Position numbers and translations under genes: made by a program
In this document: positions 35,213 through 45,100 of the stretch, piece after piece
How positions within the stretch are numbered: the first letter of the stretch is position 1
Layout: every line of letters begins with the position of its first letter
NCBI GenBank assembly: GCA_043748015.1
Contig: JAYTOA010000035.1
Location: forward strand, 1-57,558
Direction: 5' to 3'
Length of the DNA stretch: 57,558 nt
Source: JAIBBG01 sp043748015
Lineage (GTDB): Bacteria > Bacteroidota > Bacteroidia > Flavobacteriales_D > Sanyastnellaceae
Notes under the pieces: model-generated
Told to the model about the DNA's origin: nothing
What the model saw: only the letters and a program-made list of their open reading frames with translations
The model's database searches: none

Positions 35213-35563
35213 TCACAAATGCATAAACTCTTTCTTCGCTCTCAATTGTTCTTCCGTCTCGCGGTGATCGGGATCGTCAACGCAACAATCAACCGGACAA
35301 ACAGCAGCACATTGCGGCTCGTCGTGGAAGCCGACACATTCGGTGCACTTATCAGAAACGATGTAGTAAACGTCCATGCTCACCGGCTCTTGATTAGCGT
35401 CGGAGTCAATTTCACCGGATTTACCCAAAGGTGTAAAAATTCCTCTAAGGCCTGTGCCTTGGGAATATTTCCACTCCGCGCCACCTTCATATATCGCATT
35501 GTTCGGACATTCAGGCTCGCAAGCTCCGCAGTTGATGCATTCGTCCGTAATAATAATCGCCAT
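35213..35563 (-). CDS. 4Fe-4S dicluster ferredoxin (YfhL-type)
   Basis: A 116-residue electron carrier with two [4Fe-4S] clusters. Cluster motifs are CINCGACEPECP (first) and CTEC-x8-CAAVCP (second), where the eight-residue insertion is typical of YfhL/Allochromatium-type ferredoxins with very low potential. I use the ATG at 35563, preceded by GAGAGGAG, over an upstream frame start at 35593. The gene is divergent from the acyl-CoA reductase gene, with 51 bases between their start codons. An electron-transfer link to that enzyme is not implied by its chemistry, which uses NAD(P)H. Confidence 0.92.
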   Translation of the reverse strand: MAIIITDECINCGACEPECPNNAIYEGGAEWKYSQGTGLRGIFTPLGKSGEIDSDANQEPVSMDVYYIVSDKCTECVGFHDEPQCAAVCPVDCCVDDPDHRETEEQLRAKKEFMHL

Positions 35564-35577
35564 TGTTAACTCCTCTC

Positions 35578-35598
35578 TAATTTTGCAGCGCAAAAATA
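35578..35598. promoter_or_regulatory. Back-to-back -7 elements between ferredoxin and acyl-CoA reductase genes
   Basis: TAATTTTG (35578-35585, plus strand) and TATTTTTG (35591-35598, minus strand) lie five bases apart and form an inverted repeat, ATTTTGC/GCAAAAAT. Each fits the -7 element of a gene on its own strand. The -33 elements at proper spacing are missing. The palindrome could also be an operator. Confidence 0.35.
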
Positions 35599-35614
35599 AT
35601 TCACTACTCGTGCA

Positions 35615-36676
35615 ATGCTGGTTTATTTAGATCAACGAATAAAGGCTATCTCCCAATTGGGCCATGTAATGGGACTTTTAGCCCGAAATGAAGCCTGGCC
35701 GGGTTTCAATTGTGGCCTGTCTAAAGGCGAATACGCCGGAATCAATGACGTAATTGCCACTCACCATTACTCCAATGGCTGGTTTACCGAAGCCAATATC
35801 CGCAAAGCGCTGGAGTCGTGGAACGTCGCATTGACCAATGAAAACCTTGGTAAATGGTTGGCTGCTTATCCACTGAAGGACAATGAAGCGGTTTCAAAAA
35901 AAGTGGGTGTGATCTGCGCGGGAAATATTCCGCTTGTAGGATTGCATGACGTGATTTGTGTGTTGTTGAGCGGACATCACGCCATGATCAAGCTTTCAAC
36001 TTCGGATGATAAACTATTGCCGGCTTTGCTTCAAGTACTTGTTAATTTCGAAACTGCTTTCGCTTCTTCATTCTCTTTGGTAAAGGAAAAATTATCGGGA
36101 CAACAAGCCGTGATCGCTACCGGAAGCAATAATACCTCAAGGTATTTCCGATACTATTTCAAAGATATTCCTCACATCATCAGAAAGAGCAGAACGAGCA
36201 TTGCCATTCTCGACGGAACTGAAACTGCTGAAGAAATTGGCGCTCTTGGCAACGACATCTTTGATTTTTTTGGTTTGGGATGTCGCAATGTTTCAAAAAT
36301 GTATCTGCCTCAAGGTTTTGACATCGATAGATTTTTCAAGGCGATTTACCCATTCAATCCAATTGTGAATCACAACAAATACGCTAACAATTACGATTAC
36401 AACAAGGCCGTGTGGCTGCTCAATCAGGATAATCTCCTCGATAACGGATTCATTTTACTGAAAGAAGAGAAAGCGATTGCATCACCTACAGCCAGTTTGT
36501 ATTACGAATATTACACTGACGCAAAAACACTGCACAGTGAATTGCATGATGTAGCTGAGGAATTACAATGTATCGTTGGTCATGAGAATGTTGCCTTTGG
36601 CAGCGCACAATGCCCCATGCTGTGGGATTATGCGGATGGAGTTGACACCATGAAGTTTTTGCTGGAATTGAGTTGA
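35615..36676 (+). CDS. Acyl-CoA reductase (LuxC family)
   Basis: A 353-residue NAD(P)H-dependent enzyme of the aldehyde dehydrogenase superfamily that reduces acyl-CoA to aldehyde. GVICAGNIPLVGLHDVICVL (about 108-127) is the cofactor-binding start. The nucleophilic Cys lies in FFGLGCRNVSK (about 223-233). VNHNKYANNYDYNKAVWLL is a family hallmark. Luciferase genes are absent, so bioluminescence is not indicated; Bacteroidota commonly carry this gene beside a dicluster ferredoxin. Its physiological substrate is unknown. There is no obvious ribosome binding site. Confidence 0.85.
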   Translation: MLVYLDQRIKAISQLGHVMGLLARNEAWPGFNCGLSKGEYAGINDVIATHHYSNGWFTEANIRKALESWNVALTNENLGKWLAAYPLKDNEAVSKKVGVICAGNIPLVGLHDVICVLLSGHHAMIKLSTSDDKLLPALLQVLVNFETAFASSFSLVKEKLSGQQAVIATGSNNTSRYFRYYFKDIPHIIRKSRTSIAILDGTETAEEIGALGNDIFDFFGLGCRNVSKMYLPQGFDIDRFFKAIYPFNPIVNHNKYANNYDYNKAVWLLNQDNLLDNGFILLKEEKAIASPTASLYYEYYTDAKTLHSELHDVAEELQCIVGHENVAFGSAQCPMLWDYADGVDTMKFLLELS

Positions 36677-36816
36677 AACGCGCAGTGAAAGCTCGAATAC
36701 TTCCATCAGCCTTCCTCTGAGATGAAATTATTATGGTGGTTTTAAAGTGGTTTTTGAATTCTGACGCACATTTTAGACGCTCGAAGAATACATTTGCAAT
36801 CCTTCTAAAGAACGCA

Positions 36817-37980
36817 ATGAAATTTCTTCCAATAGTTTTCGTCTTATTTGTTATCTCTTTCGCTTCCTGCACAACAGAGGTGGAATTGAATGCTCCTTAC
36901 AAAAGCACTACAGTTGTTTTTGGTTTGATCAATCCTGATTTCAATGGTGATAATCTCATCAATAACCTGGATACGCAATGGATCAAGATCAACAGAACAT
37001 TTCTTGGAACGGGCGACAATAATGTTTACGCCGGTATCCGAGACAGCTCTGAATACAAAGACGAAGACTTCGAATCGAAAGTGGTGGAGCGAATGGTGAA
37101 TGGAAATGTGGTTTTCACTTATCCATTGGAGTCAGTAACGGTTAGCAACAAAAGCATCGACGGCATTTTTTACGGACCGGAGCAAACACTTTATTATTTC
37201 GTTCCTGAAGCATCTGGTTTGCCGCAAAATGCCGACTATCACATCAAATTGAAATTTACCGATGGCCGTGAAATTGATGCAACGACTGATGTTGTGAATT
37301 ACGCCGGTTTTAGTTTTATCACTCCTCAAGTGAATGCGTCATTGATTCTTGCTCAACCTTCATCATTAGGTGGTGTAAACTTTGTCGATCCGGTTTCTAT
37401 TCGTTGGCATTCCGCGAGCAATGCGAAAATTTATGATGCGATTTTGAGATTTCATTACACAGAGGAAATTTATTCAAATCCAACCTGGACAGGCACTCCA
37501 TTGAGTTCTACTGTGAAGTATATCGATTATCGATTGGGCAATCAAACCACAGCGGATCTTACTGCAGGTAATCCGATGAAAGTGGAATTTGGAGGTTTGG
37601 GATTCTTTACTTTTTTGAAAAATAATATTGCTTTGAATCCCAATGCTCGACGCATTATCGGGTATCTCGGTGCTGATCAAAAGACGCGTTGCTTCGAAGT
37701 TATTCTTACCATGGGTAATGATGAACTCGCATCTTACATTGAAGTGAATACTGTTTCCGGAAGTATTATTCAGGAACGTCCGGTATATACAAATGTGAAT
37801 GGCGGACTTGGACTTTTTGCCTCCAGGGGATCAAGAAAAGTGACGGATATAAAACTAGTGGGAACCGATAACAATAACACTCCGAATCCCGGAAATTTAT
37901 TCGCATTCTTCATCCCCAATCTCACTTCAGAATTGAATTTCTGCGATCCTAATCCGACATCGGATTATTACTGCCACTAG
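36817..37980 (+). CDS. Hypothetical lipoprotein
   Basis: A 387-residue lipoprotein. I start it at the ATG at 36817 because it gives a normal signal peptide (MKFLPIVFVLFVISFASC, lipobox FASC); the open frame reaches back to 36733. The mature domain has beta-rich segments such as VVFGLINPDFNGDN, YHIKLKFTDGREIDATTDV and ISIRWHS-like strands. This layout recalls DUF4249-type lipoproteins that often sit near TonB-dependent receptors, but no receptor gene is here and I cannot confirm the family. Confidence 0.65.
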   Translation: MKFLPIVFVLFVISFASCTTEVELNAPYKSTTVVFGLINPDFNGDNLINNLDTQWIKINRTFLGTGDNNVYAGIRDSSEYKDEDFESKVVERMVNGNVVFTYPLESVTVSNKSIDGIFYGPEQTLYYFVPEASGLPQNADYHIKLKFTDGREIDATTDVVNYAGFSFITPQVNASLILAQPSSLGGVNFVDPVSIRWHSASNAKIYDAILRFHYTEEIYSNPTWTGTPLSSTVKYIDYRLGNQTTADLTAGNPMKVEFGGLGFFTFLKNNIALNPNARRIIGYLGADQKTRCFEVILTMGNDELASYIEVNTVSGSIIQERPVYTNVNGGLGLFASRGSRKVTDIKLVGTDNNNTPNPGNLFAFFIPNLTSELNFCDPNPTSDYYCH

Positions 37981-38241
37981 AGCGATTTGTTGTTGAAGTG
38001 CAGTGTGTCTTTTGATATTCGGCGTCAATAAAAGATACAGGGAATTTGTGAATTGCAATTTGAGATTGGAGCGCGCAGGCATCTCTCGACTTAGAGAATT
38101 TGATATTTGATGATGTAAGCGCGAAAGGAAATCCGTCACCTGTTGCCTCTATTTGAAATGAAGCAATTTTCAATTTGCAACTTTCAATCTGCGTTTCGCC
38201 TCTATAATCCCACAATCCTACATACCTATATTCCTAAATTC
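37981..38241. repeat. Intergenic AATTTG-type word repeats
   Basis: The 261 bases between two converging genes carry AATTTGTGAATTGCAATTTG (about 38041-38060) and a related CAATTTTCAATTTGCAACTT (about 38163-38182). They match the word family in the gap at 34934-35212. No gene or terminator stands out. Confidence 0.45.
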
Positions 38242-39300
38242 TTATTCTTTCACCAATTGAACCGTGTTGAATTGCTTGCCTTCCATGATCGTTACAAAGT
38301 AAATTCCTGCAGATAAAGAAGTGATGTCAATTGTTTCATTGAGCTGCAACATTGAAGTGCTTATCAGCTTTCCATCATAAGAAAAAATGGTCACTGTAGT
38401 GTTTTCTTTTACGCCTTGAATAGTCAATCGATCATTACATGGATTGGGATAGATCTGAAGTTTCACATTCAAGTTTTCCGAAACAGCGCTGGGTGAATTG
38501 ATATCTGCAGTTTGCACTTGACTAACAACTCCACCTGTTTTGGTTACCTTCAAAATTGGAACATTGTGCGTAGTGCTTATCCATTCGTAAGTGATAGATT
38601 CTGGTCGTGGTAGTGCAAAACCAAATCCGGTTCCGAACAATGATGTGTAAACGGAATCTGTAGCATTTACTACTGAACGAACACGTAATACGTCGAAATT
38701 TTGTCCCCAGATATTCAAAGTTCCCCAGCCATCGCACACATAACTACGTGTCTGATCCGTGCCATAATATCCAACAGTGGGAATATCAAACGACATAATC
38801 GAGGCTGAATTTCCCGCTGTCTCATACGTCAAGGGAAGATTGTAAAGCACATCCGGTGCATTCATATGCGCTGCCAATGGAATTCCATTGATCGATGCTC
38901 CCATACCTGTGACAGAAAAAACATTGCCACTGTTTTTGTGATATTGAAATGCATTTTCAAAGCTTATTGTTCCAATGCTGGCTTGCTGCACACCGTTGGC
39001 ATATTCAGAGTTGTGTTCAGGATCAAATGGATTGTTAAACAAAAATTGATAGGCAAGGGGCGTGTCGGCAACGTCATAACATGTGACACCTGCATTCAGT
39101 GCAAGTGGTTGCAATGTTGCTTCTGTGAATGTCCATGTGTGATTTGCTCCTGTTGGTTCGGGATCTACGGTGCCTATAAATTGCGCGTTACGCGTGATAA
39201 GTACATCATTCGCGTGCGGAAGATTTGCACTGACAATACTGATTTGAGCAGATGTCAAAAGAGCAATGAGTAAAATGCTGAGTGTAAAAATGGTCTTCAT
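38242..39300 (-). CDS. Secreted protein with T9SS type A sorting domain
   Basis: A 352-residue secreted protein. The ATG at 39300 gives a clean signal peptide (MKTIFTLSILLIALLTSA); the frame continues upstream to 39426 without support. The central region (about 25-275) is beta-rich and not recognised. The last 75 residues are a T9SS type A C-terminal domain: LQIYPNPCNDRLTIQG, VTIFSYDGKLIS and LSAGIYFVTIMEGKQF. The protein is therefore exported through the type IX system and either anchored to the surface or released. Confidence 0.85.
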   Translation of the reverse strand: MKTIFTLSILLIALLTSAQISIVSANLPHANDVLITRNAQFIGTVDPEPTGANHTWTFTEATLQPLALNAGVTCYDVADTPLAYQFLFNNPFDPEHNSEYANGVQQASIGTISFENAFQYHKNSGNVFSVTGMGASINGIPLAAHMNAPDVLYNLPLTYETAGNSASIMSFDIPTVGYYGTDQTRSYVCDGWGTLNIWGQNFDVLRVRSVVNATDSVYTSLFGTGFGFALPRPESITYEWISTTHNVPILKVTKTGGVVSQVQTADINSPSAVSENLNVKLQIYPNPCNDRLTIQGVKENTTVTIFSYDGKLISTSMLQLNETIDITSLSAGIYFVTIMEGKQFNTVQLVKE

Positions 39301-39526
39301 ATTATTCTCAAAAATGTTGTGTAATTGCTCCTTTTGTGTTAGGGCTTGCAAGTATACTTCAAGTGAAAGATGTCGTTGATAAAATGTCAGCAAAAGAAAA
39401 TTAAAATATTTTAACCTTATGTACACAATTCTTTTACATTAGCGGCCGCCAACATGATGTGAAGTACTGACTAGCGTTGCAGGAATATGTTGTAAACCTT
39501 AATAAAACCTGCTAATTATCTTCCCT

Positions 39527-39799
39527 ATGCTCCTCGACAAATACGATTATGTGATTCTTGATATTATTCAAGCCTACAAAAGAAACAATAAGAATGAACT
39601 CATCAAACTGAGTCAGCTTGAAACAGGTTTCTGGAGTAGAATAGAACACGACGATGCACAGGCAACTCGCAGCGCGCAATTGGGTGAAAGAATCGCAAAC
39701 CTATATCTCGAAGGTTATATCATGAACAAAAACAATTCTGGTTATCGTCTTACAAAAAAGGGAAAGGAAGAATTGTCTTTTCAAGAGCTTGAAGTGTAG
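39527..39799 (+). CDS. Small winged-helix-like protein
   Basis: A 90-residue protein without a signal peptide. The C-terminal part (LGERIANLYLEGYIMNKNNS, then GYRLTKKGKEEL) looks like the recognition helix and wing of a winged-helix DNA-binding fold. I do not recognise the family. It stands alone between two gaps of about 100-130 bases. It could regulate a neighbour, but no operator is visible. Confidence 0.5.
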   Translation: MLLDKYDYVILDIIQAYKRNNKNELIKLSQLETGFWSRIEHDDAQATRSAQLGERIANLYLEGYIMNKNNSGYRLTKKGKEELSFQELEV

Positions 39800-39921
39800 C
39801 ACCCTGCCTTCGCTTTTTCTCTTATCATCATCGTTTTTTTTAAAAGTCATTGGACATACGCGTTTTCGTGTGGTGAAATAATATTGCTTTGGTGTGGTTG
39901 TCATAACAAACACATTCACTC

Positions 39922-40452
39922 ATGTTGCTAAAATCACTTCTCATTTTTTTTTGCGTCCTCTCTACAACAAATATTGATGTTGCTGCGCATTTTCCAAACC
40001 TAACTGGCGAAACCCTCGATGGTAAATCATTGACAATCCCAATAGATTGTGCAGGAAAAAAGACTATCATCGGTATGGCCTATTCCCAGAAAGCGCAAGA
40101 GGACATGATGACCTGGTACGAACCTGCCTTCGAAAAATTTGTGTTGAAAGTGGGTATGTTCGATTATCAATATGACGTGAAATTATTTTTCGTTCCAATG
40201 TTCATCCGTCTCAATCAGGCGGCATATGAATCAACTTTGAAAGATCTGCGCAAACAAAACAGAAGGGATTTGTTTCCCTATGTTCTTTTCTATAAAGGTG
40301 AACTCACGCCTTACGAATCTTCATTAAACATGCAAGACAAATCTTCTGCATACATTTTTGTTCTCAATGAAAAAGGGGATGTCATTCATTCCACCAATGG
40401 CGCGTATTCGGAGAAGAAGATGGAGGAAATCGAAGAGATGCTCAGTAAATAG
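39922..40452 (+). CDS. Thioredoxin-fold protein, ATP10-like
   Basis: A 176-residue exported protein with a signal peptide (about 1-22). FPNLTGETLDGKSLTIP, then GKKTIIGMAYSQKAQEDMMTWYEPAFEKF, divided by short turns, resembles the start of ATP10/thioredoxin-like proteins. ATP10 assists F0 assembly in mitochondria. No CxxC motif is present, so it is not a redox thioredoxin. The C-terminal AYIFVLNEKGDVIHSTNGAYSEKK is the usual last strand and helix. The role in bacteria is unknown. Confidence 0.55.
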   Translation: MLLKSLLIFFCVLSTTNIDVAAHFPNLTGETLDGKSLTIPIDCAGKKTIIGMAYSQKAQEDMMTWYEPAFEKFVLKVGMFDYQYDVKLFFVPMFIRLNQAAYESTLKDLRKQNRRDLFPYVLFYKGELTPYESSLNMQDKSSAYIFVLNEKGDVIHSTNGAYSEKKMEEIEEMLSK

Positions 40453-40812
40453 TTATTGGGCTATTTGTTATTCCCGGTTATTGGTTGGTTGCGCCGTAAA
40501 AATCTCGAGGCTTGTCGGGGATTGTTTGTTGATAGTGTGTCATTCCCATGATAAAGTGTAGTTAGGTTCTGCGCAATGCTGGAAGAACTTGAATCGTTGT
40601 TTTTTGTTTGTTCTTGAGCGGAACGCATTCAGTCATGAATCAAATGCGAACTCTTTGTTTGATACCAAAAGGACGTTTCGCCAAACTAGGAACCAGGAAC
40701 TTGGAACTATTTCCTCTCTATTCATCAATCACATGTACGTTGTAAACTCTTCCATTGAAATACAGAAATCACTTCGCGGAACTCTGAACAAAGAACGCTG
40801 AACTAGCGATGT
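40453..40812. other. Gene-free interval with GGAAC-rich words
   Basis: A 360-base gap between converging genes. It contains two copies of a GGAAC/GAACT-rich word (40684-40712 and 40778-40806) related to those at 682-709 and 29074-29100. Short open frames cross it but have no coding character. I see no tRNA, terminator hairpin or promoter. Confidence 0.45.
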
Positions 40813-41304
40813 CTACTGCTTTTCCAACCGTCGCTTAACGTCGACCATTTTTATCGCAGTGATGGCCGCCTCAACTCCTTTGTTGCCCAACGCCCCACCG
40901 CTGCGTGCGCGCGATTGTTCAATATTGTTGTCGGTAAGCAAACCGAAGATGACTGGTTTGCTGAATTTCAGTGAGACGTCATGCACCGCTCGCGCTGTGG
41001 ACTGACAAACAATATCGAAGTGTGGCGTTTCTCCTTTGATAACACATCCAAGACATATGACGCTTTCACAACGACGGTTTTCAAGGAGCATCTGTGCGCC
41101 AATGGCAAGCTCAAAACTGCCCGGAACTTTTACAACGTGTAGAAAGTCATCCTTTACTCCGCAGGATTTTAAAGTGTCCAAACAGCCTTGTAGCAAGTTG
41201 TTCGTGATCTCACTGTTCCACTCAGAAACAACAATCCCGATGCGCATACTGCCGGCATCGGGAAGGTTTGTAGAATCGTATGCTGATAAATTTTTTGTAG
41301 ACAT
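40813..41304 (-). CDS. ribH: 6,7-dimethyl-8-ribityllumazine synthase
   Basis: A 163-residue enzyme for the penultimate step of riboflavin synthesis; it forms icosahedral or pentameric assemblies. Key stretches are IGIVVSEWNSEITNNLL (substrate pocket), KVPGSFELAIGAQML, and CLGCVIKGETPHFDIVCQST, where the His is catalytic. GLLTDNNIEQSRARSGG is the conserved C-terminal loop. It follows the TPR membrane protein gene by six bases and is probably co-transcribed with it. No other rib gene is in the window. Confidence 0.95.
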   Translation of the reverse strand: MSTKNLSAYDSTNLPDAGSMRIGIVVSEWNSEITNNLLQGCLDTLKSCGVKDDFLHVVKVPGSFELAIGAQMLLENRRCESVICLGCVIKGETPHFDIVCQSTARAVHDVSLKFSKPVIFGLLTDNNIEQSRARSGGALGNKGVEAAITAIKMVDVKRRLEKQ

Positions 41305-41310
41305 GGATGA

Positions 41311-42012
41311 TTAACCCATCGCATTCAGGTAAGCCAATAGTTTTTCTGACTCACTATATTCTTGTCCTTTCTTGTCGTAATTATCAATGATGTATTGCAA
41401 CAATGAAACAGCCTTGTCATTTTTCCCCAACTCTATGTATGCCTTCGCTGCCTTCAATCCGAATATAGGTCCAGTGAAATCACGACTTTCACTGCGATTG
41501 GCTTGCTTTGCAGCTTTCTCCAACCATGAAGCTCCTTTCTCGATATCGCCCGTCATCACGTACATATCTCCAACGCATCCTGTCACTTCAACTCCAACAG
41601 CTTCATCATCGAAATCTGCTTTTTTGAAATGCTCAAGTGCTGTAGCGTAATCTGCTTTATTGTCGCGGTAATAAACACCACACCAGAAATGAGCACGCAT
41701 AGCCACTTTGGTTCCGCTGAACTTTGACGCGATTGACTCGTAGCCTTCGAACTCACCCTGTCCCATGACAGCCCACTCCAAAGAATCCTGCTCGGCCCAG
41801 AGATCCGCTCTGATAGCGGCATTGTTCGCTTCCACTTCTCTCGGCTTCTTGTAGAGATATTGATAAGCCATGAATCCCCCGAAGAGTACAATGAAGGCAA
41901 CAAGGCCCACACTCAACGCTTTGCGGTTGTTTTCAAAAAACATTTCTGTGCGCGTATACACCTGTTGAACATCAACAATGGTCTCGGCCTTTTTGGTAGT
42001 TTGTTTTGACAT
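41311..42012 (-). CDS. Membrane-anchored TPR protein (YfgM-like)
   Basis: A 233-residue protein with a short cytoplasmic N-terminus, one transmembrane helix (about 35-54, LSVGLVAFIVLFGGFMAYQY) and a periplasmic part built of tetratricopeptide-like helices (about 75-230). The layout resembles YfgM-type tetratricopeptide proteins that associate with the Sec translocon and periplasmic chaperones. It is upstream of ribH on the same strand. A -7-like element (TATTTTTG on the minus strand, 42036-42043) lies close to its start. Confidence 0.8.
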   Translation of the reverse strand: MSKQTTKKAETIVDVQQVYTRTEMFFENNRKALSVGLVAFIVLFGGFMAYQYLYKKPREVEANNAAIRADLWAEQDSLEWAVMGQGEFEGYESIASKFSGTKVAMRAHFWCGVYYRDNKADYATALEHFKKADFDDEAVGVEVTGCVGDMYVMTGDIEKGASWLEKAAKQANRSESRDFTGPIFGLKAAKAYIELGKNDKAVSLLQYIIDNYDKKGQEYSESEKLLAYLNAMG

Positions 42013-42106
42013 GAAATCTTAGATTTTCGCGGGCGCAAAAATACAAGAATTACTCAAAAAGAAAAGTTTTGTTTTCAGCCCGCTGCCTCCGCGACTCCCT
42101 TGAGGT

Positions 42107-42114
42107 TATTTTTG
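42107..42114 (+). promoter_or_regulatory. Possible -7 element of the TraB/GumN gene
   Basis: TATTTTTG matches TAnnTTTG and lies 53 bases before the ATG at 42168. No TTTG or TTG occurs at the right distance upstream, so support is partial. Confidence 0.25.
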
Positions 42115-42167
42115 CCCTTGACCGCACATTTTCTTTTGTGTCACGTTTACAAGTGAAAAGCTGATAG

Positions 42168-45100
42168 ATGTCTATACCGAAATTCCTTTTATTGCTTCTC
42201 TGCTGTGGCACTTCTGCCTTCTCGTCATTTTCTCAGGATAAGTACCAAAGCCTCATGTGGAAGGTTTCCGGCAACGGATTGAAGAAGCCCTCTTATCTAT
42301 ATGGTACCATGCATATCAGTGGTAAAATGGCTTTTCACCTTGGCGAACAATTCTATCAAGCCATTGGACAAGTAGATGTTGTAGCGCTCGAACTGGAACC
42401 GGAAGCTTGGCTCAAAGCAATCTTCGACGACCAGAGTTCTTCATGGTATGCCCGGGCTGATAATTCCTGGAGGACGGAATTCGGCTTCGGTTATGAATAC
42501 GAAGCCGCTCTTCCTATTCTGAAAAATGAATTTAAAATACAAGCTGACATTCAGGAAAAAGTGAAGAACGCCATGATCTATGATCCGGCTTTACTCAATT
42601 ACCTGCTATTCAGATATGGCGATTATGGCTTTGAAGCAGATTTCGAAGAGGACACTTGGCTTGATATGTATATCTATCAAATCGGGAAAAAGTTGGGGAA
42701 GGAATCTATGGGACTTGAAACTTATACCGAGTCAGGCCATTTTATTAAGCTCGCTTCTCAGGCGGAAAGAAAGGAAAGAAACTACGAAGAGTACGACGAA
42801 AAGGATCGACAGGAGATGATGGAACTACATGCTCAGTTCGAGCCGGCTTATCGCAGACAGGATCTTGATCTCATTGACTCTCTCAACAAGAGAACTTCCT
42901 CTCCTTCGTTCGATAAATATATATTGATTGAACGCAACAAAGTTTTCGTTCATAACATAGATAGTGTTTTGAAATCGGGTAGATCCATGCTGTCCGGAAT
43001 GGGCTGCGCTCATTTACCCGGCAATGAAGGCGTGATAGAAATGCTCCGTTCACTCGGTTATACTGTTGACCCTTATAATAAAGGTGAGCGAAATGCAAAG
43101 CAGCGCGAAAAACTGGATAGAGTTATTTTCAAACGCGACTATAAGTCCTACACGTCTTCTGATCAGGCTGTGAGATTTGATACCCCTGCTCCCGTTTATT
43201 ATCTGGGAACAGAAATGAATGTTGCTGCATGGATCAGTCTGGACATCGCCAACGGATCCAGTTTTCTTGTGGAAAGAATCAAGAGCTACTCAGGTCTTAC
43301 CAAGCGTTCACAGGAAAGTTTGATGCAATCTGTCGACAGTATTCTATACGAGGCAGTCGCGGGAACGATTGTTACCCAAAAGAAAATTACCGTAGCGGGC
43401 AATCCCGGCGTTGACGTAATTAACCGCAATCGACGTGGCGATTATCACCGCAGAATGATCATCATCTTACCTGATGAAATTCTTATTCTAAAACTGACAT
43501 CAACAGGCGAAAAAGTCAAACTTGGTTATGGTAACGAGTTTTTTTCCTCGCTGAAATACATTGCTTCAAACAACACCGGTATTGTGAATTGGACAACTCC
43601 TGACAAACTGCTTTCGTGCAACATGACCGGCAATCTTACTTACTATGAACAGTTGTTGAGGGAAAATGCCAACAACGATTTTGAAGTGAGCTCTTCTGAT
43701 CAAAACGCTGGTGGTTTTTTTGTTGTACAACGTCACCAAATAGAGAATCCGAATTTTCTTGATGAAGACGAGTACGAATTGAACAGACTCACGGATGCGT
43801 TTCGAGAAGACAATCAACTCATTGAGGGAACGCGAACAGTGAATTCGTTGATTGGCCTTCCTTCTTTGGAAGCGTCATTTACAAAGAAAAGCGGCGAAGG
43901 GGTGTACGCGAAATTCGTCATTCAAAATCTCAATTATTACGCTCTTTCAGTTTTCAACGGCGATTCTTTGCGTGCGAAAAAATTCTTTGATTCAGCGAAA
44001 TTTCAACGTGTAAAGCATGAACAATTCTATGATTACGAAGATACTTTGATGCATCTGCGCGTAAAATTACCATACAAGCCTGTCGAATTTCAAACTGGTG
44101 ATGATGATGAAGATTATTATGCGGATGAAGAGAACAGTGTGCAAAATGCCTTTGTAGGAGCCAGAGAAAATAGAATTTATTCGCCTCCCGGCGAAACAGA
44201 TTTAGTGGATGTGAGCTATCAACGCTATCACAAGTTTTCTGACGGAGAAGACAGTGTGAAATTTTTTCTTGACAAAGAAAAGCAAGTGAAAGGAAATGAT
44301 ATGAAAGTTGATCGCAAAAGCATTTCATGGAATACATTCGGTTGCGAAATGAATTTTCTGCTTTCAGATACAGGATGCGCCCGTCGCATGATGTATAAGA
44401 TGGTGCTACACAATAAAACAATGTACACTTTGAAAGCCTCTTATGATTCAGTGCTGGGCCCTGGCGACTTCATTACTACTTTCTTCGAATCATTCCAACC
44501 AACGGATACCATTTTTCAGTACTTCCATTTTTCGAATCGCGATGAAGCTTTTATTGATGTTCTGATGAATGGCGACAGCACGGAGCGAGCGCATGCGGTC
44601 GGTATCATTAGTGAAATGGATTTTTCCGCCGAAGCAAGTTCAAGCATAAGGAAAGTACTGCAGAATGTGCCTCATTTTCCAAAACAAAAAGACAGGGATC
44701 TTGTCGTAGAAAAACTTACTACAGGTTTAACGAGTGATACAAGTGCAGCATGTATTGATTTTATCACGCAGTCGTTTTACGCCAATTCCGACAGTACCAT
44801 TTATCAGATTGAATTGCTCCGTGTGTTGGCAAGAATGAAAACGCAGAACTCATTCAATGCATACAAGCGACTAATCCTCGACGAACCGCCGATCCTCAGC
44901 AATCGAAACAATACAGCAGGATTTGGCTTGCTTTCGGATTCACTGAAAATGGCCGCACTGATGATTCCGGAATTGATGCAACTGCTTGCATTGAACGAAT
45001 ACGAGGAAGCTGTTTATACTTTGCTCGCAACGGCAATCGATAGCAACTTTATTAAGTCTGCCGTTTACAAAGGTCAAGTCAATCAGATCGTGATGGAAGC

